Assembly: GCA_964612855.1 (NCBI GenBank)
Contig: CAZTDR010000031.1
Coordinates: 1 to 32,300 of the forward strand
DNA from: DATIJJ01 sp964612855
Lineage (GTDB): Bacteria; Pseudomonadota; Gammaproteobacteria; DSM-16500
DNA length: 32,300 nt
Direction: 5' to 3'
Under the pieces are notes generated by a model. The model saw only the letters and a list, made by a program, of their open reading frames with translations. It did no database searches and was not told the DNA's origin. This document shows, piece by piece, positions 7,898-15,032 of this stretch. Position 1 is the stretch's first letter, and each line of letters starts with the position of its first letter. Made by a program: the position numbers and the translations under genes.

Positions 7898-7975
7898 GAT
7901 TTTTTCGATTAATACGGTCAGTCGGCGATTAAATTTGGTTAATTACAATGTAAAGAAACGCACCGTACCGATTAA

Positions 7976-8491
7976 TTAATAAGGTCTAGGCTTAGGATTA
8001 AATTTCGGCGTATTTTGATGACGCAATTCATTACGGTTTTGTAGTCGATTTTCCAATGCATCCCGTAATTCTTCATTGGTTTGTGCTTGATTTTCACTCG
8101 GCAAACCAATGACTTGTTTATCCATCCCACTAAATTGCGCTTTTTGCGTGATAGGATGTTGTTTATAGGGTGAGTATCGCCCCCCTCCACCGCCTCCACG
8201 TCCTGCCCGTACGCCGTTGACTGCAACCCGCGCAACCCGCCCTTCTTTCAACGCCTTGCGTTCTTTACGCGCTAGTTTTTGTTTATTCACACGCTCTTTA
8301 TGGATTTCTTTATGAACGGTAAGTAACCGCTTGATTTCAGACGGCGGCAAGACATCATCGCGTGGTTCAACAGACATTGCATCTTTATAACGAAAATGGA
8401 TTTCGCCGGTGCTGCTGCCACTACTCCCACTTTTTTCTTCGTCGAGAATGTTTTGATTTTTCACTATTTTTTTTTCATCGGGCATTGCCAT
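7976..8491 (-). CDS. Unknown small basic protein, glycine tract, effector-like
   Basis: I do not recognise this 171-residue protein. The start at 8491 (MAMPDEKK) is preferred because GAG lies about eleven bases upstream; a GTG at 8500 has poor spacing. It is hydrophilic with no membrane segment. A Ser/Gly-rich N-terminal patch (SGSSGSSTGE, 21-30) is followed by a strongly basic helix-prone region (about 51-90, KEIHKERVNKQKLARKERKA). Next come a run of six glycines (99-104) and a Gln/Asn/Arg-rich tail ending NPKPRPY. Such a basic, disordered profile would suit nucleic-acid binding or a translocated host-targeted protein; this is inference. It lies downstream of the large membrane protein in the same direction but is separated by a strong terminator, so it has its own promoter. 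A TATACT box is visible about 40 bases upstream of the ATG. Confidence 0.6.
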   Translation of the reverse strand: MAMPDEKKIVKNQNILDEEKSGSSGSSTGEIHFRYKDAMSVEPRDDVLPPSEIKRLLTVHKEIHKERVNKQKLARKERKALKEGRVARVAVNGVRAGRGGGGGGRYSPYKQHPITQKAQFSGMDKQVIGLPSENQAQTNEELRDALENRLQNRNELRHQNTPKFNPKPRPY

Positions 8492-8566
8492 CTTAGTCAC
8501 TACTCAATGTGAAATTATCTTCTAAGTATAACAATTTCCAGCTTTTTTTCTGCTTATTAATAATAA

Positions 8567-8588
8567 AAAGGGAGCTTTTGCTCCCTTT
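8567..8588 (-). terminator. Intrinsic terminator after the 817-residue membrane protein gene
   Basis: On the minus strand the sequence reads AAAGGGAGC, AAAA, GCTCCC and then TTTTTATT: a nine-pair stem with a tetraloop and a U-tract. It lies 24 bases past the stop of the large gene and separates it from the 171-residue protein. Confidence 0.9.
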
Positions 8589-8611
8589 AAGTTCATTATG
8601 AATTATTACCA

Positions 8612-11065
8612 TTACATCGCTGCATTGTGTTTTTGAACTTCTTCTGATACCTCATCTCTTGCGATGGATAACAAAGGTTGCTTCGCTAATTTATCTCCGC
8701 CTCTAGGTTGTCTATTAAAAAAGCTCTTTAAAGAAGACAAACAAGAAGGCGTTTTTTCAGGTGGTTCCGGTGTTTTCACATCGTCATTAGGCAAAATTTG
8801 CTCTGCTGCTTTGGCGTTGTTTGCCGGTTTTTTCTCCATGACAAGTATGCTCAAATCTAACAATTTAATTTGTTGTGTCAAACATTCCATGCGTTCTGAA
8901 TATTTTTCTATTATTTGTTTTGCACGCGCTTCTTTACGATTTCTATGATATTCGTATAATTTCAACCCAGCCCACAATAAACCTGCAGCGACAACAATCC
9001 CTATTGTTACAGGGTTGCTCATCAAACCTGCTCCCGTTGCCACAACCCAAGGCATTATTGGTGCATTATTCGCAACCAAAAATAGCCTCGCCAAGAATGC
9101 GCCTGTCGTGAAAGCATTGCTCACCACCCAAAAGTTAGCAAATGCTCGGCGAACCCTTGTTGAACCTACGGCTTCAGAAAATGCTTTCCGCAATTCGCCG
9201 CGTGACAACAATCTCCCTATTTTTTGCCAACTCGTTGTTTTCGGACCACGACGATTAATGTCATTAAAGAACTGATCTTGTCCGAATTTGATGGGATCAC
9301 AAGGTAAATCAGCACCTGTCGCCTTTTTCAATTCATTAAATCTTGCTAACCTAGCGTTATATAAGCCTTCTAATGTTCCGACTTTTCCTTTAATGTCTGC
9401 TACATCAGATTCCAAATTTTTGGCTTTTTCTTTGTCTTCACTGCGGTCAAAATAACTCTTAGCTGCTTTGTAAATACCGCGCAACACACTAAAGCCCAAA
9501 AGAAGAGAACCAGCAACTAAATTAAATCCCGGTACACTACTAAGTGCTTTGCCACAAGCCGATACAAAGTCAGATAAAATCCAAAAAGCATATTCTAACC
9601 AAACTGCAGTTCCGCCTGTCGTAGATACAAACGTTGCTGCTGTCTTGGTTTTTAAATTCCTTTGTAAATAATTTACTTCTGTACTCAACGTGTGAGAGTG
9701 CTGAGAATGTTTATTCAGCTTAGCCTTTATAGACTCATCCCACTCATGTTGCTCTTTTTCTCCTAATCCTAACGCTTCGAATAATGCTTTTTTCTCGCTA
9801 TCAAAAACTTGGCGTATTTTCGCACGGCGAATCATTTCCACCGCATCTTTCGTTGCTTGCTTTTGCTCCTCGTCTTCCAATTCTTGGTTAACATTCTGCG
9901 GCGCTTTTTGCTTATTTTTAAAATAATTTACTGTTTTAATGCCCCAGTATGTCAAAGTAAATACAAAAGGCACAATAAACGCTGCCCACCCTAGGCCCGC
10001 AATACCTTCACTGAAAATACCGGTAAACGTTCCCATACCGATGTACATAGACCAGTAAACCGCAGCAGCAATAAATAATCCTTGGAAAACCGGGCTCAAG
10101 AATTTGTTATTAACGGGATTTCGCTTCCACCAGTCTGTTAAACGGTGAAACCAGCCATGCGTAGGCTCTTCTTCCTCGGAATACTCACCTGTATAGTCAA
10201 ATACAATTTGATTATTTTCATTGATTCTGACAGAACGATATTTTTTCTTGAGTTTTTCATCCTCCTGCCGAATTTGTTCAAAATACGCATTGAGTTCGTC
10301 ATTTTTTCTTTTTTGTGTCTCTTTAGCAATGACGATAGCGATGATTTGCTTCGCTAAAGCATCATCTTCATAAGAATTGATATTCTCTTTCTTTTTAAAT
10401 TTGAGTCGACCGTCAACTAAACTGACATTTTCATACTGTTTCTCGAACTCTTCTTTATTTTCTTCCCAGATTTCGCCCAGAAGACGCTCGTTTTTTTGCA
10501 GCGCTTCTAAAGCTATGTTCTCTTCAACTTGATGTATTACCGCTTCTTTGTCTGCATCAAATTTAGTATAAACGCGGCCGTAGCTATTATTATCAAATAT
10601 TTTTTTCTGTTTCTTATATTCATAATAAATATTGTACGCTGTTACGCCTACTACAAAAACAAATACGAGTGCGGCGGCCCAATTATGACTCACTGTATAA
10701 TCAATGGTAGCACCGTTACCTGTGCCATCAGGATTATTGATATCATGAGCAAGCAATCGGGGATAACGGAAAAACCACGTGTAAAGAAAATCAGAAGGTG
10801 TCGATCCTTCAAGAGTCAATGACTCCATGCTATCGGATGACATCTGGCTTAAAAACTTCGCTTGATCTGCACCCCATGCGACAACACGTTGTTTAACTCG
10901 TGTGGTGCGTTTTGCTCTACCTTGCGGTGCAGGCTCTAATTTAGGTAAAGATAACTTAGTGATTAAGTTACCGCGACCATCCGCCCCGGGTGTGCCTAAT
11001 AATCTTTTGCGTATTGGACGCACTGTATTTCTTGCCACTCTACTCGTCGTTTTATCACCACTCAT
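8612..11065 (-). CDS. Large multi-spanning membrane protein of unknown family, effector candidate
   Basis: I do not recognise this 817-residue protein. The N-terminus (1-65) is Arg/Lys-rich. Hydrophobic segments lie at about 128-147, 326-345, 355-380, 476-500, 512-532, 643-667 and 672-703. Between them are long charged, coiled-coil-prone stretches (165-300, 385-470, 540-585). The first charged region looks internally duplicated with a period of about 65: EKQYENVSLVDGRLKF (208-223) parallels KKKYRSVRINENNQIVF (273-289), each followed by an acidic YS/SYEDD-like stretch. The C-terminal tail is polar and Pro-rich, with KQPLL at 795-799 and an acidic DEVSEEV close to the end, the sort of C-terminus used as a Dot/Icm signal. 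It has its own leader with a possible PmrA-like box and its own terminator, so it is monocistronic. A host-membrane-targeted effector is the leading inference. Confidence 0.7.
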   Translation of the reverse strand: MSGDKTTSRVARNTVRPIRKRLLGTPGADGRGNLITKLSLPKLEPAPQGRAKRTTRVKQRVVAWGADQAKFLSQMSSDSMESLTLEGSTPSDFLYTWFFRYPRLLAHDINNPDGTGNGATIDYTVSHNWAAALVFVFVVGVTAYNIYYEYKKQKKIFDNNSYGRVYTKFDADKEAVIHQVEENIALEALQKNERLLGEIWEENKEEFEKQYENVSLVDGRLKFKKKENINSYEDDALAKQIIAIVIAKETQKRKNDELNAYFEQIRQEDEKLKKKYRSVRINENNQIVFDYTGEYSEEEEPTHGWFHRLTDWWKRNPVNNKFLSPVFQGLFIAAAVYWSMYIGMGTFTGIFSEGIAGLGWAAFIVPFVFTLTYWGIKTVNYFKNKQKAPQNVNQELEDEEQKQATKDAVEMIRRAKIRQVFDSEKKALFEALGLGEKEQHEWDESIKAKLNKHSQHSHTLSTEVNYLQRNLKTKTAATFVSTTGGTAVWLEYAFWILSDFVSACGKALSSVPGFNLVAGSLLLGFSVLRGIYKAAKSYFDRSEDKEKAKNLESDVADIKGKVGTLEGLYNARLARFNELKKATGADLPCDPIKFGQDQFFNDINRRGPKTTSWQKIGRLLSRGELRKAFSEAVGSTRVRRAFANFWVVSNAFTTGAFLARLFLVANNAPIMPWVVATGAGLMSNPVTIGIVVAAGLLWAGLKLYEYHRNRKEARAKQIIEKYSERMECLTQQIKLLDLSILVMEKKPANNAKAAEQILPNDDVKTPEPPEKTPSCLSSLKSFFNRQPRGGDKLAKQPLLSIARDEVSEEVQKHNAAM

Positions 11066-11116
11066 AAGATTCCTACCTTAAAATCTTTATTGCTATATCT
11101 TTAACTCTACTCAGAA

Positions 11117-11136
11117 ATCATTAAGGCTTCCTTAAA
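11117..11136 (-). promoter_or_regulatory. Possible PmrA-like direct repeat upstream of the 817-residue gene
   Basis: The minus strand reads TTTAAGGAA, GC, CTTAATGAT. The two half-sites share TTAA exactly 11 bases apart, as in the cTTAATatT-N2-cTTAATatT box recognised by PmrA in Legionella and Coxiella. The second half matches seven of nine consensus positions, the first only four. It lies 52-71 bases before the ATG. Confidence 0.3.
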
Positions 11137-11224
11137 GAAACCTGCTTTTAATAAGCTTATTTTTATTTTTAAAGCCCATCGATTCCGCTCTATAATTCAA
11201 GCGCTTATACTATCTAGTAGAGTA

Positions 11225-11244
11225 GGCGTTGTTGCGTAACTCAC
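11225..11244 (+). repeat. IS-end-like motif GGCGTTGTTGCGTAA (copy A)
   Basis: GGCGTTGTTGCGTAACTC resembles terminal inverted repeats of IS5/IS903-type elements (for example GGCTTTGTTGAATAAATC, recalled). No transposase or partner end is visible. It lies 33 bases before the GTAG of the next repeat. Other copies are at 18681-18699 and 25436-25455. Confidence 0.55.
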
Positions 11245-11257
11245 TAAAACAGCACTT

Positions 11258-11332
11258 GTAGGGGCATGGCGTGCCATGCCCGGCAGATTCAACGAGATAT
11301 GCAGCACGGGCACGGCAACGCCGTGCCCCTAC
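11258..11332. repeat. GTAG-headed REP-like inverted pair, GGGGCAYGGCGTGCC family
   Basis: The left half is GTAGGGGCATGGCGTGCCAT with GGCATGGCGTGCC able to pair on itself. The right half ends GGCAACGCCGTGCCCCTAC. It sits 16 bases beyond the pilin stop, between it and the large membrane protein gene. Sister copies are at 18497-18788 and 25461-25534. Confidence 0.9.
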
Positions 11333-11348
11333 AAAAATAGATTTACAC

Positions 11349-11759
11349 CTATCCAGTATAGCCTCGCTCTAGTGCTTTTCCAGAAGGTGTCCAAGTTAAT
11401 TCATCATTGACGATTTTTGGCGTCAAAACATAGGTGTCGGTTGCTAAAATACCGTCATGAGTGACAGGAGCGGCTGTAATAATACCGTTAATAACAGTCA
11501 AACTTGCGAGAGCACCTTTGGGAGCTTGAATAGGAGCGGGAATCAAATGCGTTCCAGCATGGCATCCAGTAAAAGTTTTTAATTTTTTGAAGCACTTATC
11601 AACGGCAACTTTAAATGGCGTGGTGGCTTCGACGACTTCTTTATAGTAATCGCGGCGCATGTAATCGTGATAAGCGGGGAAAGCAATTGCGCCTAAAGAA
11701 GCTAATACAATGAATGCAATGAGTAATTCTTTAAAAACAAAACCTGTAGGTTGATTCAT
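11349..11759 (-). CDS. Type IV pilin-like protein (divergent PilA/PilE)
   Basis: The 136-residue protein starts MNQPTG/FVFKELLIAFIVL, which is a short type III (prepilin) leader with Gly before Phe+1 and Glu at +5, as PilD requires. LGAIAFPAYHDYMRRDYYKE follows, the usual start of the long pilin helix. Two cysteines (about 56 and 66, KCFKKLKTFTGC) and a short beta-rich C-terminal part (TLTPKI/ELTWTPSG-like) complete a small pilin. Unlike standard pilins (FTLIELMIVVAIIG), the mature N-terminus has a Lys at +4 and Phe at +3, which could affect packing. AAGGAA precedes the ATG. It lies downstream of pilT, separated by a REP-like pair. It may be a major pilin, a minor pilin or a DNA-uptake pilus subunit; which one cannot be told. 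Confidence 0.78.
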   Translation of the reverse strand: MNQPTGFVFKELLIAFIVLASLGAIAFPAYHDYMRRDYYKEVVEATTPFKVAVDKCFKKLKTFTGCHAGTHLIPAPIQAPKGALASLTVINGIITAAPVTHDGILATDTYVLTPKIVNDELTWTPSGKALERGYTG

Positions 11760-11818
11760 GTCGTTTCCTTATTTGAAGTTTTATAAACTAAAAAATAGAT
11801 AATTTAAACCTGGCTTTT

Positions 11819-11887
11819 GTAGGGGGCCTGTGGATCCGCCTCACTTTAAATAGAGGCCGCTGGGCGGACACATGGGTCCGCCCCTAC
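11819..11887. repeat. GTAG-headed REP-like inverted pair, GGGGCGGACCCATGTGTCCGCC family
   Basis: Read on the minus strand, the right half is GTAGGGGCGGACCCATGTGT followed by CCGCCC, a clean hairpin. The left half, GTAGGGGGCCTGTGGATCCG, is a shortened, degenerate partner. It occupies the pilT-pilin gap, ending 15 bases after the pilT stop. Confidence 0.82.
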
Positions 11888-11902
11888 AAAAGCGGGTATT
11901 CG

Positions 11903-12886
11903 TTAGTTGCCATTTCCAATCTGACTTAAAGCTTGTTCCATCGTACACATTCCTTGTGCGTGCCCTGTCTGCATCACACTCTGCAATTGGGCGATCTTAT
12001 CTTCACGAATTAAATTTCGCACGGCCGATGTGCCAAGTAAAATTTCAAAAGCCGCTATTCTACCGCCTGCAGGCTTTTGCACAAGTGTTTGGCAAATTAC
12101 GGCTTGTAAAGATTCGGCTAACAGATGGCGAACCATGTGTTTTTCGCCCGCAGGAAATACATCCACAATACGATGGATCGTGCGTGATGCGGAACTCGTA
12201 TGCAAAGTTGCCATGACTAAATGACCGGTTTCAGCGGCCGTCAGCGCGAGACGGATCGTTTCTAGATCACGCATTTCTCCCACTAAGATCACATTGGGAT
12301 CTTGGCGCACTGCTGAGCGTAAGGCGCCCGCAAAACTTTTCGTATCTACCTGAATTTGACGTTGGGTCACTAAGCTTTTTTGGCTGGTATGAATAAATTC
12401 GATGGGATCTTCGAGGGTAATGATATGGGCACGTTGATGTGTATTGATGTGATTTATCATCGCAGCAAGAGTCGTACTTTTTCCAGAGCCTGTAGCGCCT
12501 GTTACTAAAATTAATCCGCTGGGTATATCTAATAAATTTTTAACAATAGGAGGAACAGCTAATTGCTCGAGTGTGGATATTGTATTGGGAATATAACGAA
12601 ATACGGCAGCGATTCCGGCTGTTTGACGATAAGCATTGACTCTGAAGCGTAATTTTTCGGATTGAAGAACATAATCTAACTCCCAGTCGAGTTGCAATGT
12701 TTGGAATTGTTCTTCAGACAAAGTAGAACGTATCCCTGCTTCAAGCGTAGTGGGGTGAATGATGCCTAATGCTTCATAAGAAAATAATTCACCGTTAATG
12801 CGTAATAAAGGAGGCATGTTGGGTACAAGATGTAGGTCTGACGCGTTTTGATTGATAGTTAATTCGAGAAGCTGAGTGAGATTCAT
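11903..12886 (-). CDS. pilT: Twitching motility ATPase PilT
   Basis: This is the hexameric retraction ATPase of type IV pili, acting at the cytoplasmic base of the pilus. The 327-residue sequence has the N-terminal PAS-like part with DLHLVPNMPPLLRINGEL, the Walker A GATGSGKST (130-138), the Asp-box region ITLEDPIEFIH, the Walker B VILVGEMRD with E204, and the His box GHLVMATLHT. It also has the PilT-specific SAVRNLIRE motif (287-295) needed for retraction. AGGAA lies upstream of the ATG. It is slightly shorter at the C-terminus than Pseudomonas PilT (344). The usual neighbours (pilU, yggS) are absent; a pilin gene follows instead. PilU-type paralogues are possible but the AIRNLIRE-like motif favours PilT. 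Confidence 0.93.
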   Translation of the reverse strand: MNLTQLLELTINQNASDLHLVPNMPPLLRINGELFSYEALGIIHPTTLEAGIRSTLSEEQFQTLQLDWELDYVLQSEKLRFRVNAYRQTAGIAAVFRYIPNTISTLEQLAVPPIVKNLLDIPSGLILVTGATGSGKSTTLAAMINHINTHQRAHIITLEDPIEFIHTSQKSLVTQRQIQVDTKSFAGALRSAVRQDPNVILVGEMRDLETIRLALTAAETGHLVMATLHTSSASRTIHRIVDVFPAGEKHMVRHLLAESLQAVICQTLVQKPAGGRIAAFEILLGTSAVRNLIREDKIAQLQSVMQTGHAQGMCTMEQALSQIGNGN

Positions 12887-12922
12887 GAAAATTCCTGTAT
12901 CTTATTTTGAGCCAGTGTGTGA

Positions 12923-12946
12923 GTGGGCACGCTACGCTTTGCCCAC
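12923..12946. repeat. Single GTGGGCA...TGCCCAC hairpin
   Basis: GTGGGCACGCTACGC and TTTGCCCAC form a seven-pair stem with a ten-base loop. On the minus strand it reads GGTGGGCAAAGCGTAGCGTG, resembling the widespread GTAGGGTGGGCAAAGC repeat but without an intact GTAG head. It lies between the permease gene and pilT and may reduce read-through. Confidence 0.7.
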
Positions 12947-12978
12947 CCTCTTAGCCCTGACATGACACAAGTGGTGCA

Positions 12979-14241
12979 TTATTTTTTATGTGCATCCGGG
13001 CGCTGGAAAAAAATGATGGCGATGACTGAGCTGAATGTCAGACCAATTAAGAGAGAAAATGCAGCAGTAAAATTTCCCGTGAGTGTAGAGAGGTAGCCTG
13101 TTAAGAGGGGCGCTAAAATCCCGGCGAGTGCAAATGCACAATCCATAATGCCTAAACTGGTTGCAGCCCGATCGCGCGCTAAATCCGTATTGATCGCATA
13201 AAAAACGGCATTCGGCATCATGCCAAAACCCACCCCTAACGAAATACAAATCAATGCCGTCGTTAATGACGGATGAAATACCACAGGAATTAAACAAATC
13301 GCAGAAAGCAATTGGCATACCCAAATAATATTCGACCGTGATAAACGTAGACTATGCGTACGCTTCCACAAGTAATCCGACAATACGCCGCCTGCTATTA
13401 ATAATACGGTCGCGGTTGCCCACGGCAATACGAGAAACCAACCGACTTGTTTGACATTGATGCCATACATTTGTTCTAGATACCCTGGCAACCAGGTAAT
13501 TGAAAAAAATAATAAATAACCAAACGCAAAAAAAGCATAATTATTTGTAAGCAAAGCCCGATTGAATAACATAAAACGCCAAGTAGTTTTTTGAGTCGCG
13601 AATGAATGACTGGTGTGTGGCGTCACATCTAATTCTTGTTTAATGTATTGCAATTCAGCGGGAGAAACATGCGGGCTTTGTTCTGGCAAATCATGAAATA
13701 TCTTGTACCAAATAATCGCCCAAAAAATACCAAGCATCCCTAAAATAAAAAACATCCAACGCCAACCGACCACTGCTACTAAATGTGAAATAAACGGTGC
13801 CCCAATGACCGAAGCAAAAGGCACGGCTGCCAAACCAATCGCGAGAGCGCGCACACGCTCTGAAACAGGTAACCAATCTGCATTCGCTCGCGTCATAGCA
13901 GGAAAGTTAGGACCTTCAGCCATACCTAACACTAATCTAAAAACAAAAAACCACCAAAATCCCGTTGATAACGCTAATAATGCACAAGCCACTGACCACA
14001 CAATCGAAGAAGCCGACCAAATTTTTCGTGCGCCATAACGATCGACTATAACGCCGCCGACAATGGTCATCACTAAATAACCCAGACCAAACGCAGCTGC
14101 GATAATACCAAAATCCGTATTAGTAAAACCAAATAGTGTTTCTAACGGTGTAATCGCATAAGAAATAGCGGAGCGGTCTAAATAATTAATAATGATAGCG
14201 AGGAACCCAATTCCAACAACAGTCCAACGATAACGTGACAT
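12979..14241 (-). CDS. MFS permease, anion:cation symporter (ACS) family
   Basis: The 420-residue, twelve-helix protein begins MSRYRWTVVGIGFLAIIINY followed by LDRSAISYA, the N-terminal signature of ACS-family carriers (hexuronate, glucarate/galactarate, tartrate, phthalate and sialic-acid-type substrates). GVIVDRYGARKIW is the motif A loop. GMAEGPNFPAMTRANADWLP, including the family-typical EGPNFPA in helix 4, is clearly present. It should import an organic anion with protons or sodium. No sugar-acid catabolic genes lie beside it, so the substrate stays open; the Legionellales pht-type transporters are a different MFS group. AAAGGT precedes the ATG. It is probably transcribed alone, with the H1-like gene upstream ending in a hairpin. 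Confidence 0.86.
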   Translation of the reverse strand: MSRYRWTVVGIGFLAIIINYLDRSAISYAITPLETLFGFTNTDFGIIAAAFGLGYLVMTIVGGVIVDRYGARKIWSASSIVWSVACALLALSTGFWWFFVFRLVLGMAEGPNFPAMTRANADWLPVSERVRALAIGLAAVPFASVIGAPFISHLVAVVGWRWMFFILGMLGIFWAIIWYKIFHDLPEQSPHVSPAELQYIKQELDVTPHTSHSFATQKTTWRFMLFNRALLTNNYAFFAFGYLLFFSITWLPGYLEQMYGINVKQVGWFLVLPWATATVLLIAGGVLSDYLWKRTHSLRLSRSNIIWVCQLLSAICLIPVVFHPSLTTALICISLGVGFGMMPNAVFYAINTDLARDRAATSLGIMDCAFALAGILAPLLTGYLSTLTGNFTAAFSLLIGLTFSSVIAIIFFQRPDAHKK

Positions 14242-14299
14242 GGAATTTACCTTTCGATAGAGAGTGATGAGGGGGAAAAAGATTAGATTCGGAAAGCAA

Positions 14300-14330
14300 C
14301 ACGCCCCGAAACATCCTGTTCCAGGGCGTG
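14300..14330 (-). terminator. Stem-loop after the histone H1-like gene
   Basis: On the minus strand CACGCCCTGGAAC pairs with GTTTCGGGGCGTG (eleven of thirteen positions, plus possible G-U pairs) around AGGAT. It is 23 bases past the stop. The T-tract behind it is weak (TTGCTTTCC), so it may be a poor terminator or a 3'-end stabiliser. Confidence 0.55.
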
Positions 14331-14352
14331 GTTATAGCGAAGAAAAGCAACG

Positions 14353-14577
14353 TTATTTCTTTGCTTTCGCTTTAGCCTTACGCTTTTTAGCAGGCTTTTT
14401 AGCTGATTTTTTACCATCAGCTACACCTTCTTTGTAAGCTTTAGCAATAGCTTTCTTTAAAGCACCTTTATGCTCTTTTTTCATAGAAGCAATTTTGGTT
14501 TTTAAAGCTTTTGCTGCAGCGCCTGCTCCTGCTTTTTTAGCTCCAGCTTTCTTTGCTACTTTCTTGCGAACTACCAT
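14353..14577 (-). CDS. Histone H1-like / Lys-Ala-rich DNA-binding protein
   Basis: The 74-residue protein is almost entirely Lys, Ala and Gly (MVVRKKVAKKAGAKKAGAGA at the start, a KKPAKKRKAKAKAKK tail). The one less biased part is a short helical region around MKKEHKGALKKAIAKAYKEG. This composition is like the C-terminal domain of eukaryotic H1 and bacterial H1-like proteins (Hq1 of Coxiella, Hc1/Hc2 of Chlamydia, AlgP-type tails). Such proteins compact the nucleoid, often in a resting or transmissible form. AAAGGGAA lies upstream of the ATG. It is preceded by a long AT-rich stretch and followed by a stem-loop, so it is probably monocistronic with its own regulation. The exact family cannot be fixed from such low-complexity sequence. 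Confidence 0.8.
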   Translation of the reverse strand: MVVRKKVAKKAGAKKAGAGAAAKALKTKIASMKKEHKGALKKAIAKAYKEGVADGKKSAKKPAKKRKAKAKAKK

Positions 14578-14991
14578 AATAATTTCCCTTTTAAGTTAGT
14601 AACAAAATGTATAATACAACATAATTTTTTGTTTTTACATATATTCTGGGATTTTCTCGAAGAATAAGTTGCAAATTACTTTTATTAAAAAATGTGGAGT
14701 AGCTCTTGTTTGATGCCCCATTAAGCGGCGATACATATTCATTCTTGATATTTATTATTGTTGCCAAAAATAGATAAACGATTTTTGCGTGTATTTCTGC
14801 AGAAAAAGCCATGAAATTTATTTAAATACCTTTTTAAATAAAAGAACAAACATTTTCTACCCGATGTGTAGTATTACCGATGCGACTGCACGTCTGATGA
14901 TTATAACTAAACATTCATTTTTGAAAGACTGACAAAATACACGGAAATTTGTGCTAACCAACTAGAGAAAGCCTAAAAACCAGAGCTAAAA
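14578..14991. other. AT-rich gene-free region upstream of the H1-like gene
   Basis: These 414 bases contain no convincing gene. A 73-codon minus frame at 14591-14812 has no ribosome site or family resemblance. Close to the H1-like gene the minus strand carries TATTATACAT, a possible -10 region, about 30 bases before the ATG, without an obvious -35. I see no tRNA-like cloverleaf or repeat from the families found elsewhere. The length suggests regulated transcription of the H1-like gene or an unseen small RNA. Confidence 0.6.
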
Positions 14992-15015
14992 AAAATGCAC
15001 CCGTAGGTGCATTTT
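14992..15015 (-). terminator. Intrinsic terminator after the 386-residue unknown gene
   Basis: On the minus strand AAAATGCACC, TACG, GGTGCATTTT and then further Ts form a ten-pair stem with U-tract. It lies 18 bases past the stop codon. Confidence 0.92.
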
Positions 15016-15032
15016 GTAATGCGTATTTTAAA

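Larger units (their letters stand above)
7388..7975. other. 588-base gene-free region built of palindromic repeats
   Basis: It holds three consecutive fold-back elements (7429-7611, 7609-7792 and 7800-7897), each listed separately. A decayed half-copy of the last one follows at about 7925-7975: GATTAAATTTGGTTAATTAC compared with AATTAAATTTGGTGGATTAC at 7849-7868. Open frames crossing it are by-products of the repeats. Only about 40 bases between the first palindrome and the AnkH-like start are left for a promoter, unless it lies inside the repeat. Confidence 0.8.

Noticed and set aside
11872..12216. 114-codon plus-strand frame opposite pilT
   Set aside because: Shadow of the conserved pilT reading frame, starting within a REP-like repeat.
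14591..14812. Minus-strand 73-codon frame upstream of the H1-like gene
   Set aside because: No ribosome site, no domain pattern, and it would occupy the likely promoter region of the H1-like gene.
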